Assembly (NCBI GenBank): GCA_017544005.1
Contig: JAFYEZ010000005.1
Coordinates: 1 to 64,000, forward strand
DNA length: 64,000 nt
DNA from: Bacteroidales bacterium
Lineage (GTDB): Bacteria; Bacteroidota; Bacteroidia; Bacteroidales; UBA932
Direction: 5' to 3'
The translations under genes were made by a program, and so were the position numbers. The notes under the pieces were generated by a model. The model made no database searches. It had not been told where the DNA came from and worked only from the letters and a program-made list of their open reading frames with translations. This document shows, piece by piece, positions 1-9,689 of the stretch (position 1 is the stretch's first letter; every line of letters begins with the position of its first letter).

Positions 1-773
1 ATGTTCTTGACGGTACCTTCCAGAATCTGGCCTTTCTCGAGCTTGCTGATGATCTCGGTCTTCTGGGCTTCGAGTTCAGCCTCGATGAGTGCCTTGTGGG
101 AGACGACGACGTTGTGGAATTCGTGGTTGATCTTCACGATCTTGAATTCCATGGTCTTGTCCACGAAAATATCATAGTCGCGGATGGGTTTCACATCGAT
201 CTGGCTGCCCGGGAGGAATGCCTCGATGCCGAAGACATCGACAATCATACCGCCCTTGGTGCGGCACTTGATGTAACCCTTCACGATTTCATCCTTTTCA
301 TAAGCTTCGTTGACGCGATCCCAGGACTTCAGGGAACGTGCACGTTTGTGGGAGAGAATGAGCTGGCCGCGCTTGTCCTCGGCGTTCTCGACGAACACGT
401 CGACCTTGTCACCAACGGCGAGTTCCGGGTTGTAACGGAATTCGTTGATGCTGACGACACCTTCGCTCTTGTAGCCGATGTTGACAATCACCTCGCGTTT
501 GTTGAGGGCGACAACGGTACCTTCGACCACTTCATTTTCTGCAACGCGGGAGAGGGTCTGGCTGTAGCTCTCTTCGGTTGCCTTTTTGTCGGCCTCTGCA
601 AAGCCGTCATTTTCGAATGCCTCCCAGTCGAACGTTGCGTTGTCTGCGGAAGCATTGCTCTTGTGCTGTTTGGGAGCGGCGATAACCTCTTCCTGTGCGG
701 GTTCAGCGGCGACCTCTGCCTGGGGCTCGAGGGCTACCTCTTCCGCGATGTTGTTTTCAAGTTCTTTTGCCAT
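1..773 (-). CDS. rpsA: 30S ribosomal protein S1 (3' part missing)
   Basis: Ribosomal protein S1 binds mRNA on the small subunit through repeated S1/OB RNA-binding domains. Reading from the ATG at 771-773 gives MAKELENNIAEEV, then an acidic Glu/Ala-rich N-terminal segment of about 75 residues. S1 repeats follow at roughly residues 82-145 (EGTVVALNKREVIVNIG) and 162-228 (KGYIKCRTKGGMIVDVFGIE), and a third begins near residue 249. The gene runs off the left edge after 257 codons, so its C-terminal half is missing. A TAnnTTTG box lies 65 nt upstream of the start, leaving a fairly long AT-rich leader. It is divergent from the S9 peptidase gene. The family call is secure; the true length is unknown. 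Confidence 0.95.
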   Translation of the reverse strand, partial: MAKELENNIAEEVALEPQAEVAAEPAQEEVIAAPKQHKSNASADNATFDWEAFENDGFAEADKKATEESYSQTLSRVAENEVVEGTVVALNKREVIVNIGYKSEGVVSINEFRYNPELAVGDKVDVFVENAEDKRGQLILSHKRARSLKSWDRVNEAYEKDEIVKGYIKCRTKGGMIVDVFGIEAFLPGSQIDVKPIRDYDIFVDKTMEFKIVKINHEFHNVVVSHKALIEAELEAQKTEIISKLEKGQILEGTVKN

Positions 774-838
774 TTTTGTAATTAATTAAGCAATAAGGAG
801 TTAGACTTTATTTATAAAGTGCCCCTCGCGGGGGACTG

Positions 839-846
839 CAAAGGTA
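839..846 (-). promoter_or_regulatory. Bacteroidota -7 box of rpsA
   Basis: TACCTTTG on the minus strand matches the Bacteroides TAnnTTTG -7 consensus. It sits 65 nt before the rpsA ATG, and no convincing -33 TTTG was found. Confidence 0.6.
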
Positions 847-891
847 GTATTAATTCTTGAAATCTGAGGTTATTTTTTGAAAATAAATCAA

Positions 892-899
892 TAAATTTG
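892..899 (+). promoter_or_regulatory. Bacteroidota -7 box of the S9 peptidase pair
   Basis: TAAATTTG matches TAnnTTTG and lies 41 nt before the ATG at 941. It is back to back with the rpsA promoter. Confidence 0.55.
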
Positions 900-940
900 C
901 GGACACTCCAAGACCGGACAACAAACAACCAACCAACAAT

Positions 941-3577
941 ATGAAACGCTTTTCCCTGATTCTCGTTCTCCTGCTGCTGGCCTTCGCGCCCCTGACCTTT
1001 GCACAGGACAAGTACCAAACTCCCCCTCAGGATCTTACGGATATCTATCTGGCACCGCCCGTACCCCGTGCCATCTTCAATCCGGAGGCTACCTGCGCCG
1101 TGGTTACCGAGCGCAATTCCCCCTTCATTCCGCTGGCGGAGATTGCAGCCAAGGACGAATACAAGATCGGCGGGATCCGGATCGACGGTCGCAACTTCAG
1201 CGACTCCCGCTATAAATCGGTGATCACCAACCTCTATCTGATCAGCGTGCCGGCCGGCGTTCCCACGCAGATTATCGGCCTGCCCGCCGACCCGCATTTC
1301 TTTGAGATCCGCTGGTCGCCCTCCGGCCGTTATCTCGCTTTCCTGAACTACACGGACAGCGAAGTGGAACTCTACCGGGTGGACGCAACCGCAGCCCAGC
1401 CCGCTGCCGTGAAGATCAACACCCGTAAGGTGAACGCCGTTTTCGGCGGCAGCTTCGCCTTTCTGGATGACGAGCGGATCCTCTACAAGAGCGTTCCCGA
1501 CGGGATCGGCGAGATTCCTTCCGGCCGCCTGCCCGAAGGCCCGATCATCCAGCGCAGCGACAAGAAGAAGGGCTCCTACCGCACCTATCAGGATATGCTC
1601 AAGTCCCAATCCGACGAGGACTTGTTCGACTACTTCTGCACCACCGTCTTCGCCATCTGGAACGGGGCTGACAACACCACCCGCACCATCGGGTCGCCGG
1701 CCATCGTCCGGGACTACCGGCTCTCGCCGGATGGCAACTACATGCTGGTCACCACCGAGCATCACCCTTATTCCTATACCCGCGGCCACAACTCGTTCCC
1801 TTCCAAGCTCGTCATTTCCGACCTGGAAGGCAATACGCTGAAGGTCCTGCGCAACCCGGTCAAGCCCAAGCCCAAGAATCCGGCCATCCGCCGGCCGCAG
1901 GTTCGCAAGGACAAAGCCGCTTCGGACAAGCCCAAGACCGACAAACCCGCCAAACCCAGCAAGAGCCAGTACGCCTGGCGTGCAGACCGCCCCGCGACCC
2001 TGACCTGGGTGGAGACCCTGCCCAACGGCAAACCGGAGCGTTCCGACGACGATATGGACTGGCTCGACCGGCTCCACAAAGACGACGAGGACGCCGAGAA
2101 GGACAAAGACAAGGAGGAGCCCCGCTTCCTGACCAGCCTCTGGCAGTGCGAAGCGCCGTTCAACCTGGATGAGGACAAGACCCTGGTGCTCCGCAGCGAA
2201 TACCGCCTGCGCGATGTCACCTGGGGCAACGACCGCCTGGCCCTCTACACCGAGGTTTCCAGCAAACAGAAGATTCGCCGCACGATGCTCTTCAACCCCT
2301 CCGACACGGCAGTCGCGCCGCGCGAACTGCTCGTCGAGAGCACCGACCACGACACCCTCGGCAACTTCCCGGTCTACGGCAAACCCTACACCACCCGCGG
2401 GGCCTTCGGCCGCCCCGTGCTGCTGACCGACGCCAAGGGCACCTTCCTCCTCTTCACCGGTGACACCCGTCCCGATGCGGAAGGCGACCGGATGTCCTTC
2501 ATCGACTGCATCACGCTCAAGAACAAAAAAACCGTGAACCTCTGGACCGGTGCGGCGCCCTACAGCGAGGCGATCGTGAAGATCACTGCGGCTTCGCCGA
2601 AGAAGGTAAACTTCATCTCCCTGCGACAGAGCGCCAAGGAGGTGCCCAACTACTGCAACGTCGAGGCACGCCCCAAGGGCAAGGTCAAGCGCAGCGCCAT
2701 CACGGCCTTCGAGAACCCCTATCCGCAACTGGCGGCCGTACAGGACACCTTTATCACTTACATGCGCCCGGATGGCGTGAAGCTCTCCGCCCGCCTCTTC
2801 CTTCCCGCCGGCTACAACCCGGAGACCGACGGCAAACTGCCGGTCTTCATGTGGACCTATCCGTATGAATACAAGTGCGCTGCGGAGGCTGAGAAACGCC
2901 GCGAAGCCCGCTACACCTTCCCCGTTCCAGGCCGCGTGACGCATATCATCTGGGCCACCAAGGGCTATGCCGTACTGCAGGGTTTCTCGATGCCGATCAT
3001 CGCCAAGACCCTCAAGGGCCAGCCCAACGACGACTTCCTCCACCAGCTGGTGCTGAACGCCGAGACGGCCATCAACTATCTGGATTCGATCGGGATCGGC
3101 GACCGCAACCGCGTGGCGGTAGGCGGCCACTCCTACGGCTCCTTCATGACGGTCAACCTGATGACTCACAGCAAGCTTTTCAAGGCCGGCCTGGCAGAGA
3201 GCGGCGCCTTCAACCGCAGCCTCACCCCGTTCGGCTTCCAGAGCGAGAACCGCACCTACTGGAAGGCGCGCAAGGTCTATGACGCGATGTCTCCCTTCAA
3301 CTTCGCCGACAAGCTCTCCGGCCACGTCCTCTTCGTGCACGGCACGATGGACGAGAACACCGGTACGCACCCCATCCAGAGCGAGCGCATGTATCAGGCC
3401 GCTGCCGGCGCCGGCAAGGACGTGGATTACCTGCAGCTCCCCTACGAGGGCCACGGATACATTTACAAGGAAAACATGCTCCACCTCTTCAGCGAACTCT
3501 ACAACATGCTTGAAACGTATGTCAAGAATGCCGAGCCCGCTGACGAAAAGCCGGTGGAGAAACCGAAAGCCCAATAA
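941..3577 (+). CDS. Secreted S9-family serine peptidase (prolyl oligopeptidase superfamily)
   Basis: Exported alpha/beta-hydrolase peptidase of 878 residues. A signal peptide (hydrophobic residues 5-18, cut after AQ near 22) leads into a long N-terminal region of the beta-propeller type, which contains WSPSGRYLAF-like repeats. The propeller has a highly charged Lys/Pro/Asp insertion at about residues 305-400. The catalytic domain at the C-terminus carries nucleophile Ser731 in GGHSYGS, Asp804 in HGTMDENTG and His838 in YEGHGY, the classic S9 triad order. The protein ends with a Pro/Glu/Lys-rich tail. A paralogue follows 6 nt later, so the two form a tandem pair. The substrate is unknown; S9 enzymes of gut Bacteroidota usually trim oligopeptides in the periplasm. 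Confidence 0.88.
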   Translation: MKRFSLILVLLLLAFAPLTFAQDKYQTPPQDLTDIYLAPPVPRAIFNPEATCAVVTERNSPFIPLAEIAAKDEYKIGGIRIDGRNFSDSRYKSVITNLYLISVPAGVPTQIIGLPADPHFFEIRWSPSGRYLAFLNYTDSEVELYRVDATAAQPAAVKINTRKVNAVFGGSFAFLDDERILYKSVPDGIGEIPSGRLPEGPIIQRSDKKKGSYRTYQDMLKSQSDEDLFDYFCTTVFAIWNGADNTTRTIGSPAIVRDYRLSPDGNYMLVTTEHHPYSYTRGHNSFPSKLVISDLEGNTLKVLRNPVKPKPKNPAIRRPQVRKDKAASDKPKTDKPAKPSKSQYAWRADRPATLTWVETLPNGKPERSDDDMDWLDRLHKDDEDAEKDKDKEEPRFLTSLWQCEAPFNLDEDKTLVLRSEYRLRDVTWGNDRLALYTEVSSKQKIRRTMLFNPSDTAVAPRELLVESTDHDTLGNFPVYGKPYTTRGAFGRPVLLTDAKGTFLLFTGDTRPDAEGDRMSFIDCITLKNKKTVNLWTGAAPYSEAIVKITAASPKKVNFISLRQSAKEVPNYCNVEARPKGKVKRSAITAFENPYPQLAAVQDTFITYMRPDGVKLSARLFLPAGYNPETDGKLPVFMWTYPYEYKCAAEAEKRREARYTFPVPGRVTHIIWATKGYAVLQGFSMPIIAKTLKGQPNDDFLHQLVLNAETAINYLDSIGIGDRNRVAVGGHSYGSFMTVNLMTHSKLFKAGLAESGAFNRSLTPFGFQSENRTYWKARKVYDAMSPFNFADKLSGHVLFVHGTMDENTGTHPIQSERMYQAAAGAGKDVDYLQLPYEGHGYIYKENMLHLFSELYNMLETYVKNAEPADEKPVEKPKAQ

Positions 3578-3583
3578 CCGTTT

Positions 3584-6003
3584 ATGAAGAAAAACCGTCT
3601 GGCCGCCTGGGCCGTCTCCGGGCTGATTCTCCTTGCGGGAATCCCGCTGACGGCACGGGAAGTGCCCTATTCACGCCCCTCCGCCGACGTGGAAGAAATG
3701 ATTCTGGCGAAGCCCCTTCCCAAAATCTCTTTCAACAACCAGATGACCGAAGGGGTGATCTATCAGGCCGATGAAAAGTATCTGCCGCTCTCGTTCATCG
3801 AGGGCATCCGCGAATTCAAGGTAGGCGGGCTGCGCCTCAACGGCGACAACTTCAGCCAGACCCGCAAAGAATTCTACGGACATGTTGAACTCATCACCGA
3901 ACGCACGGGCGCGACCCGGCCCATTGCCGGACTCCCCGACGGCCTGATGGCCCATGATTTCGGCTGGTCTCCCGACGGCCGGTGGCTCTGCTTCCTCAAC
4001 GACACCCCGAAGGAGGTCGAACTCTACCGGGTGGATGTCACGGCCAAGGTTCCATCTGCCGTGAAGATCAACACGCGGCCGGTGAACAGCATCTTCGGCG
4101 GCGCATACGCCTTTGTCGGGAACGACGCCGTGCTCTACAAGAGCGTGCCGGCAAAACGGGGACCCTTCCCCCGCGAGGAGTACCCGAAGGGCCCATCGTA
4201 CAGTCCAGCAAGGGAGCCCATACGGAGTTCCGCACCTACCAGGACCTGATCAAATCGCCCTACGACGAGGCGGTCTTCGAGTATCTCTGCACGGCGGAAC
4301 TCTCGCTGTTCGACGGCACCGCCACCCGCACGGTGGGCAAGAAAGGGGTGATCTGCGACTTCGACGTCTCTCCGGACGGCAACTATATCATCCGATCCAC
4401 CCTCCACAAGCCTTTTTCCTACACGAAAACGTACGCCAATTTCTTCAAGCGCATCTATGTCGTGGGCATCGACGGCCAGGAGATCCGGATGATCAAGAAG
4501 CAGGGCAATCCGCCCAAGGGCACGCCCGCCCGGGGAATGTGGCGATGGCGTCCCGACAAGCCCGCGACGCTGGTCTGGAAAGAGAAGACCGGCAGCGGGG
4601 ATAAGGTGTCTTCCAGCATCCTGCAGTGCGAGGCCCCGTTTGATGTGGATTCCGACGCGCGGAAACTGGTTACCGTAGAGGCCGATATCGTAGATATGCT
4701 TTGGTACGACGATGCCACGGCGCTTTTCACCGAACGGTCGGACACCCGCCATTCCCGGATCATCAAGGCTTTCAACCCGTCTGATCCCGCTGCCGCCCCG
4801 GTCGTTCTCCTCGCGGAGGACACCCGTGACCTGGGAACCAACGTATCGGTTCTTGCCGGCTCGATCTGCCGGGAACGCGGCACCGGGAAGGCGCTGGTGG
4901 ACCCCAGGGACCGGACCGTCCTGCTGAGCGGGAACAAGCGGCTGGACGAGCACGGACTCGATTACAGCTATATCGACCGGATCAGCCTGAAAGACGGCAA
5001 GACAGAGACCGTCTGGACCTCCGAGGCGGCGCACAGAACCGCTCCGGTGGGTGTCCTTTTCCACTCCAGGAAGGGGATCCGCATGATTGCCACGAAGGAG
5101 TCCCCCACCGAGGTACCCAACTACTTCGAAATCAATGTCGACCGGAAGGGCCGCGTCAAGGAGCGGCAGATCTCCGGATTTGTGAACACGCTGCCGCACA
5201 GCGATGAAATCCGGATGGAATACCTCACCTACCGGCGGGCCGACGGCCTCGCGTGTGCCGCCCGCGTCTACCTGCCTGCCGGCTACGACAAGGAGCGTGA
5301 CGGTCGGTTGCCCGTCTTTATGTGGACCTATCCGCACGAGCACCATACCCGCCTGAGTGCGGAAATCAACTTCCGGGCAAAGCACAACGCCTTTGCGATG
5401 CCGGACCAGTGGAACCAGATATTCTGGTGCCTCAAGGGGTATGCCGTGGTTCTCGACTGGACGATGGCCATCCTGGCCGACACGCCGGAAGACGACTACA
5501 ACGCCAACTTCGTCCGCGAGCTCAAGATGAGCGCGGAAGCCATCGTGGATGCGCTGGACCGCGCCGGCATCGGCGACCGTGACCGGATGGCGGTCGGCGG
5601 CCTTTCATACGGTTCCTTCATGACGGCCAATCTGCTGGCGCATACCGATTTATACAAAGTCGGATTTGCCAACAGCGGAGCCTTCAACCGCACGCTGACC
5701 CCGTACGGATTCCAATTCTACAAGAAGGATTACTGGGAGGCCGAGCAGATCTACCACGATATGTCTCCGTACAACTACGCGGACAAGATCAAGACGCCGA
5801 TCCTGATCACCCACGGGCAGATGGACGAGAATACCGGCACCCACCCCATCCAGAGCGAGCGGCTCTACCAGGCCATCGCCGGACACGGCGGAGAGGCTAC
5901 CTACATGCAGCTCCCCTACGAGGGTCACAAGATGGCCTTCAGGGAGAACGTGCTGCACTACTTCTCGGTGGTCGAGAAGATGCTTGAAAAGTACCTCAAA
6001 TAA
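3584..6003 (+). pseudogene. Second S9-family serine peptidase, interrupted by a -1 frameshift
   Basis: Paralogue of the preceding peptidase with its own signal peptide (MKKNRLAAWAVSG... ending near TAR). The first 203 codons read in one frame up to EEYPKGP. The reading then shifts: the homologous continuation (IVQSSKGAHTEFRTYQ) is in the +1-numbered frame from 4195 and is open to the stop at 6001-6003. Alignment with the upstream paralogue (LPEGPIIQRSDKKKGSYRTYQ) puts the loss of one base in the CCC run at 4192-4194. Without it the product would be 806 residues. The rest of the catalytic domain is intact: Ser codon 5605-5607 in GGLSYGS, HGQMDENTG and YEGHK. It could be a recent pseudogene, or an assembly or sequencing error in a GGGCCC context. 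Confidence 0.75.
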
Positions 6004-6009
6004 TTTTAT

Positions 6010-6017
6010 TACCTTTG
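6010..6017 (+). promoter_or_regulatory. Bacteroidota -7 box of prfA
   Basis: TACCTTTG lies 30 nt before the prfA ATG and just after the peptidase stop. Confidence 0.6.
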
Positions 6018-6047
6018 CGCCCCTTAAACTGAATACAGGAGTACCCT

Positions 6048-7133
6048 ATGGCAGAGAATACCTTGCTTGACAAGCTGGAAGGCTTGCGTGAAAAATACGA
6101 AACCATTGCGCAGCAGATCGCCGATCCGGAAGTGATCGCCGACATGAAACGCTACGTCCAGCTCAACAAGGACTACAAGGAGCTGGAGCCCATCATCGAG
6201 GCCGGCGCCCGCTACAAGAAGCTGCTGGGCGACCTCTCCGGCGCCAAGGAGATCCTGCTGAACGAAAAGGACGAGGACCTGCGCGAGATGGCCAAGGAAG
6301 AGGCGGCCGAGCTGGAAGAGAAGCTTCCGGCCCTCGAAGAGGAGATCCGCCTGCTGCTGATTCCGGCCGACCCGCAGGACAGCAAAAACGCGATCCTCGA
6401 GATCCGCGGCGGTACGGGCGGCGACGAGGCGGCCATCTTTGCCGGCGACCTCTTCCGCATGTACTCCAAATATTTCGAACGCAAGGGGTGGAAGATGGAG
6501 ATCAACAGCCAGAGCGAGGGCGCAGCCGGCGGCTACAAGGAGATCGTCTGCAAGGTCAGCGGCGAGAAGGTTTACGGCACGCTCAAGTACGAGAGCGGCG
6601 TCCACCGCGTCCAGCGCGTGCCCCAGACCGAAACCCAGGGCCGCGTGCACACCTCCGCCGCATCGGTGGTGGTGCTGCCCGAGGCTGACGAGTTCGATGT
6701 CCAGATCGACATGAAGGATGTCCGCAAGGATACCTTCTGCTCCTCTGGTCCGGGCGGCCAGTGCGTCAACACCACCTACTCCGCCATCCGCCTGACCCAC
6801 ATCCCCTCGGGCATCGTGGTCCAGTGCCAGGACGAGCGTTCCCAGCTCAAGAACTTCGACAAGGCGCTGCAGGAACTCCGCACCCGCCTCTACAACCTGG
6901 AATACGAGAAGTATCTGAACGAAATCACCGCGCAGCGCAAGACGATGGTCTCCACCGGCGACCGCTCCGCCAAGATCCGCACCTACAACTACCCGCAGTC
7001 ACGCGTCACCGACCACCGCATCAACTACACGATGTACAACCTCCCCGTCTTCATGGACGGCGACATCCAGGAGCTGATCGACCAGCTGCAGATTGCCGAA
7101 AACGCCGAGCGCCTCAAAGCCGCCGGCGAATAA
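6048..7133 (+). CDS. prfA: Peptide chain release factor 1
   Basis: RF1 reads UAA and UAG stop codons and triggers hydrolysis of peptidyl-tRNA on the ribosome. The 361-residue length is typical. A coiled-coil N-terminal domain (about residues 5-110) precedes the codon-recognition domain, which has a PxT tripeptide, here PQT at 192-194 ([14 protein letters not shown]), the mark of RF1 rather than RF2 (SPF). The catalytic GGQ is at 236-238 in [12 protein letters not shown]. The start is at the ATG 30 nt after a -7 box, with AGGAG seven nt before it, a stronger ribosome-binding site than most genes here. It converges on tcdA with 6 nt between the stops. Confidence 0.96.
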   Translation: MAENTLLDKLEGLREKYETIAQQIADPEVIADMKRYVQLNKDYKELEPIIEAGARYKKLLGDLSGAKEILLNEKDEDLREMAKEEAAELEEKLPALEEEIRLLLIPADPQDSKNAILEIRGGTGGDEAAIFAGDLFRMYSKYFERKGWKMEINSQSEGAAGGYKEIVCKVSGEKVYGTLKYESGVHRVQRVPQTETQGRVHTSAASVVVLPEADEFDVQIDMKDVRKDTFCSSGPGGQCVNTTYSAIRLTHIPSGIVVQCQDERSQLKNFDKALQELRTRLYNLEYEKYLNEITAQRKTMVSTGDRSAKIRTYNYPQSRVTDHRINYTMYNLPVFMDGDIQELIDQLQIAENAERLKAAGE

Positions 7134-7139
7134 TGCGGG

Positions 7140-7871
7140 TTATTTCTCCGTAAGATACCGGATTGCAGCCTGGGCGCAGGCGCAGCCGAAAGAAGCCGGC
7201 AGGTAGGAGATGGTTCCTACCTGCGACTTTTTATTGCTGGTCGCAGCGCGCTCTTCGGGAGACATCTCGACGATGGCGTTTTCATCGGGAAGTTCCTCCG
7301 AGAAGACCACGGGGAACCCTTTGGTGATGCCCATCTTGCGCAGTTTCTTGCGGACCATATAGGCCAGCGGACAGTTGAAGGATTTGGAGAGGTCGGCGAT
7401 GCGGACTTTGGTCATGTCATACTTGGCCCCGGCGCCCATCGAACTCACCAGCGGAATGCGGCTCTCCACACAGTGGCGGATCAGCGCCAGCTTGGGCGCC
7501 AGGGTATCGATGGCATCAATCAGGAAATCAATTCCTTGCGGGAGAATCTCCGCGATATTTTCCTCGTCCAGATACCGGTCGATCACGGTCAGTTGCAGCG
7601 CCGGATTGATGTCGAGCAGCCGCTCGCGGAGCACTTCCGTCTTAGGGCGGCCCAGCGTGGAATCCAGGGCCAGCAGCTGGCGGTTCTTGTTGGAGAGCGA
7701 GACGCAGTCCGAGTCGAGCAGGACCATACGGCCCACGCCGGCGCGCGCCACCATCTCGGCGGCGAAGGCGCCGACGCCTCCCAGGCCGATCACAGCCACA
7801 CACTTTTCACCGAGCGCAGCCAGCGCGGCTTCGCCCAGCAGCATTCCGGTGCGTTCCCTCCAATCCGACAT
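7140..7871 (-). CDS. tcdA: tRNA threonylcarbamoyladenosine dehydratase (ThiF/E1 family)
   Basis: ATP-dependent enzyme that cyclises the t6A37 side chain of ANN-decoding tRNAs to ct6A. The 243-residue protein has the E1-like Rossmann nucleotide motif near its N-terminus (VIGLGGVGAFAAEMVARAG), the DSD and NKNRQ elements (LLDSDCVSLSNKNRQ) and the family's C-terminal block (ERAATSNKKSQVGTISYLP). A LGRPKTEVL segment follows the NKNRQ motif, as in TcdA/CsdL. The length and single domain argue against MoeB or UBA-type activators. It is the last gene of a minus-strand run behind mazG, 6 nt away. Confidence 0.88.
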   Translation of the reverse strand: MSDWRERTGMLLGEAALAALGEKCVAVIGLGGVGAFAAEMVARAGVGRMVLLDSDCVSLSNKNRQLLALDSTLGRPKTEVLRERLLDINPALQLTVIDRYLDEENIAEILPQGIDFLIDAIDTLAPKLALIRHCVESRIPLVSSMGAGAKYDMTKVRIADLSKSFNCPLAYMVRKKLRKMGITKGFPVVFSEELPDENAIVEMSPEERAATSNKKSQVGTISYLPASFGCACAQAAIRYLTEK

Positions 7872-7877
7872 AACAGA

Positions 7878-8690
7878 TTATAAACCTTTGGATTTGGCCT
7901 CCCTCCAGAGGGCGTCCATCTCCTCGAGCGACATCTCCTTGAGGTCCCTGCCCCGTTCCTTCCCCTCCACTTCCACATAGGTGAAGCGGTCACGGAACTT
8001 GCGGCAGGTGCGCTCGAGGGCCGTGTCGGGATTGAGGTCGTAGAGACGGGCGGCGTTGATCATCGAGAAGAGCAAATCGCCCAGTTCCCCTTCTGCCGCC
8101 TTGCGGGCCTCGGTATCCCCTTTTTCCAGGGTAGAGAGTTCCGTCTTGAATTCGCCGAGTTCCTCGGCCACCTTCTCCCAGACATCCTCGCGGCGGTTCC
8201 AGTCGAAACCGACGGCGCGCGCCTTCTCCTGCATCCGGTAGGCCTTGATGATGGGCGGCAGGCTGTTGGGCACGCCGGAAAGCACGGTCTTGTTGCCATC
8301 CTTTTCAGTGCGCTTGATCTGCTCCCAGTTCTTGATCACCTCTCCGGCATTGGCGGCCGTGACATCGCCATAGACATGCGGGTGGCGGTAGATCAACTTG
8401 TCACAAAGGCGATTGATGACCTGGGCCATATCGAAGGCCCCCTGTTCCTCGCCGAGCTTGGCATAGAAAACTACGTGCAGGAGGACGTCGCCCAACTCTT
8501 TGGAAATCTCCTTCAGGTCATTGTCCAGAATGGCGTCAGAGAGCTCGCTGGTCTCTTCGATGGTCTGGGGGCGGAGCGACTCGAAGGTCTGCTTGCGGTC
8601 CCACGGGCACTTCTCCCGCAGGTCGTCCATGATGCCGAGCAGCCGTTCAAAAGCGGCTTTCGCGGCCTCCTTGTCAGTTTTCATCGCCAT
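7878..8690 (-). CDS. mazG: Nucleoside triphosphate pyrophosphohydrolase MazG
   Basis: Hydrolyses (d)NTPs to NMP and PPi, a house-cleaning role. The 270-residue protein has two tandem MazG helical domains. The first is at about residues 10-115, with CPWD and the metal-binding IEETSELSDAI helix followed by KELGDVLLHVVF. The second starts near residue 160, with AEELGEFKTEL and EGELGDLLFSMINAARL. The start ATG lies inside the end of the upstream FKBP gene (17-nt overlap). An in-frame ATG two codons later (MKTDKE) is equally possible. It is cotranscribed with the FKBP genes and tcdA. Confidence 0.93.
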   Translation of the reverse strand: MAMKTDKEAAKAAFERLLGIMDDLREKCPWDRKQTFESLRPQTIEETSELSDAILDNDLKEISKELGDVLLHVVFYAKLGEEQGAFDMAQVINRLCDKLIYRHPHVYGDVTAANAGEVIKNWEQIKRTEKDGNKTVLSGVPNSLPPIIKAYRMQEKARAVGFDWNRREDVWEKVAEELGEFKTELSTLEKGDTEARKAAEGELGDLLFSMINAARLYDLNPDTALERTCRKFRDRFTYVEVEGKERGRDLKEMSLEEMDALWREAKSKGL

Positions 8691-9681
8691 TGGTCGTTTG
8701 GGTAAACCAGATGCGGAAGCAGAGCGGGCAATACTCGGGGATCACGGTCGTACTGCCCGAAGCGCCATAGCCCCAGTCCGAACGGAAGAAGACCTCCACA
8801 GTGTCTCGCTTGCGCATCTCGTGGATTGCCTTGGTAAAGCCCATGGCGTAGGAGTTGTTGGAAAGCATCGTGGAGAAATCCTTGTAATAGGTCAGCGCAA
8901 GCGAGTCATACGATCCTGCGCTCGAATAGATTTCATATTTGCGGGCGGTGTCGCGGACGTTGGTGTCGAACACGCGGCCGTCCAGCCTGCGACCGATATA
9001 CCAGCAGGAGACCGAAACGTCGTCGTTGATTGAATCGGGCTCGGCCGCCTGGCCCACCACCTTGAAGTAATAACCGGCCGTCAGGGTATCCATTCCGCCA
9101 TAGTGCGCAGCGGAGTGCGCCTTCAACAGACCGTCCTGCCAGGCGTAGATGTCGGCGACGACATCGTCGAGTTCGATGTCATAGATGACGTTGTCGCTCT
9201 CGGAAGCGGAAAAGGCGTTGTAGGTCGAATTGGTGACCACACTCTGGGCGACCGGGAGCGCCACCCTGGCCTTGCCGCCCACGCGGAGCGACTTGATGAC
9301 AGCTTCGAGTCCGCAGGGGATCATTCCCTGGTCCACCTGCCAGATATCACTGCCGCAGTCGGTCAGGTTGGTCTTCAGCCCGAGCTGCTCGGTGAGGGCC
9401 TCGTCGTTCGTAGAGGCGATATTTCCCTCGAGCGACCGGCGGGTATAGTGGCAAAAAACATAGCCGGAATCCGGCACGGCCGCCCCCGTTCCCTGCGTGA
9501 GGGAGAGGATGAAAACCCCAGAATCGTTCGGGGCGTAGTTTTCGCCGTAATTGACTTTCACCCAGGCGGCGAGCACACGGTCCGCAGCCGCGTTCGGATT
9601 GTCCGAACCGGCCTTGGCGCAGGAAGAGAGCACCAGGGCGGCCGCTGCCGTCACCAGGAGGATGGAGAGAGTTCGCTTCAT
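8674..9681 (-). CDS. FKBP-type peptidyl-prolyl isomerase-like lipoprotein, two domains
   Basis: The 335-residue protein has a lipoprotein signal peptide (lipobox VLSSC, Cys20) followed by two divergent FKBP-like modules, at about residues 60-180 (VFCHYTRRSLEGN... MIPCGLEAVIKSLRVGGKARV) and 205-330 (VSCWYIGRRLDGRVFDTN... GFTKAIHEMRKRDTVEVFF... WGYGASGS). The G-x-x-x-A-I...M..G layout is the FKBP active-site pattern, but several canonical aromatic residues are not obvious, so enzyme activity is uncertain. It probably acts as a periplasmic folding helper anchored to a membrane. A smaller FKBP lipoprotein lies just upstream. Confidence 0.75.
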   Translation of the reverse strand: MKRTLSILLVTAAAALVLSSCAKAGSDNPNAAADRVLAAWVKVNYGENYAPNDSGVFILSLTQGTGAAVPDSGYVFCHYTRRSLEGNIASTNDEALTEQLGLKTNLTDCGSDIWQVDQGMIPCGLEAVIKSLRVGGKARVALPVAQSVVTNSTYNAFSASESDNVIYDIELDDVVADIYAWQDGLLKAHSAAHYGGMDTLTAGYYFKVVGQAAEPDSINDDVSVSCWYIGRRLDGRVFDTNVRDTARKYEIYSSAGSYDSLALTYYKDFSTMLSNNSYAMGFTKAIHEMRKRDTVEVFFRSDWGYGASGSTTVIPEYCPLCFRIWFTQTTNGDEN

Positions 9682-9689
9682 ATCTCGAT

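Noticed and set aside
812..3574. Long minus-strand open frame opposite the first S9 peptidase (about 920 codons)
   Set aside because: A shadow frame caused by GC-rich codons; no family motifs, while the plus-strand frame has a full catalytic triad and signal peptide.
3982..4194. Separate gene starting at 3982 in the frame of the second S9 peptidase
   Set aside because: Codons 3982-4194 in that frame do not match the family; homology starts only after the frameshift at 4195.
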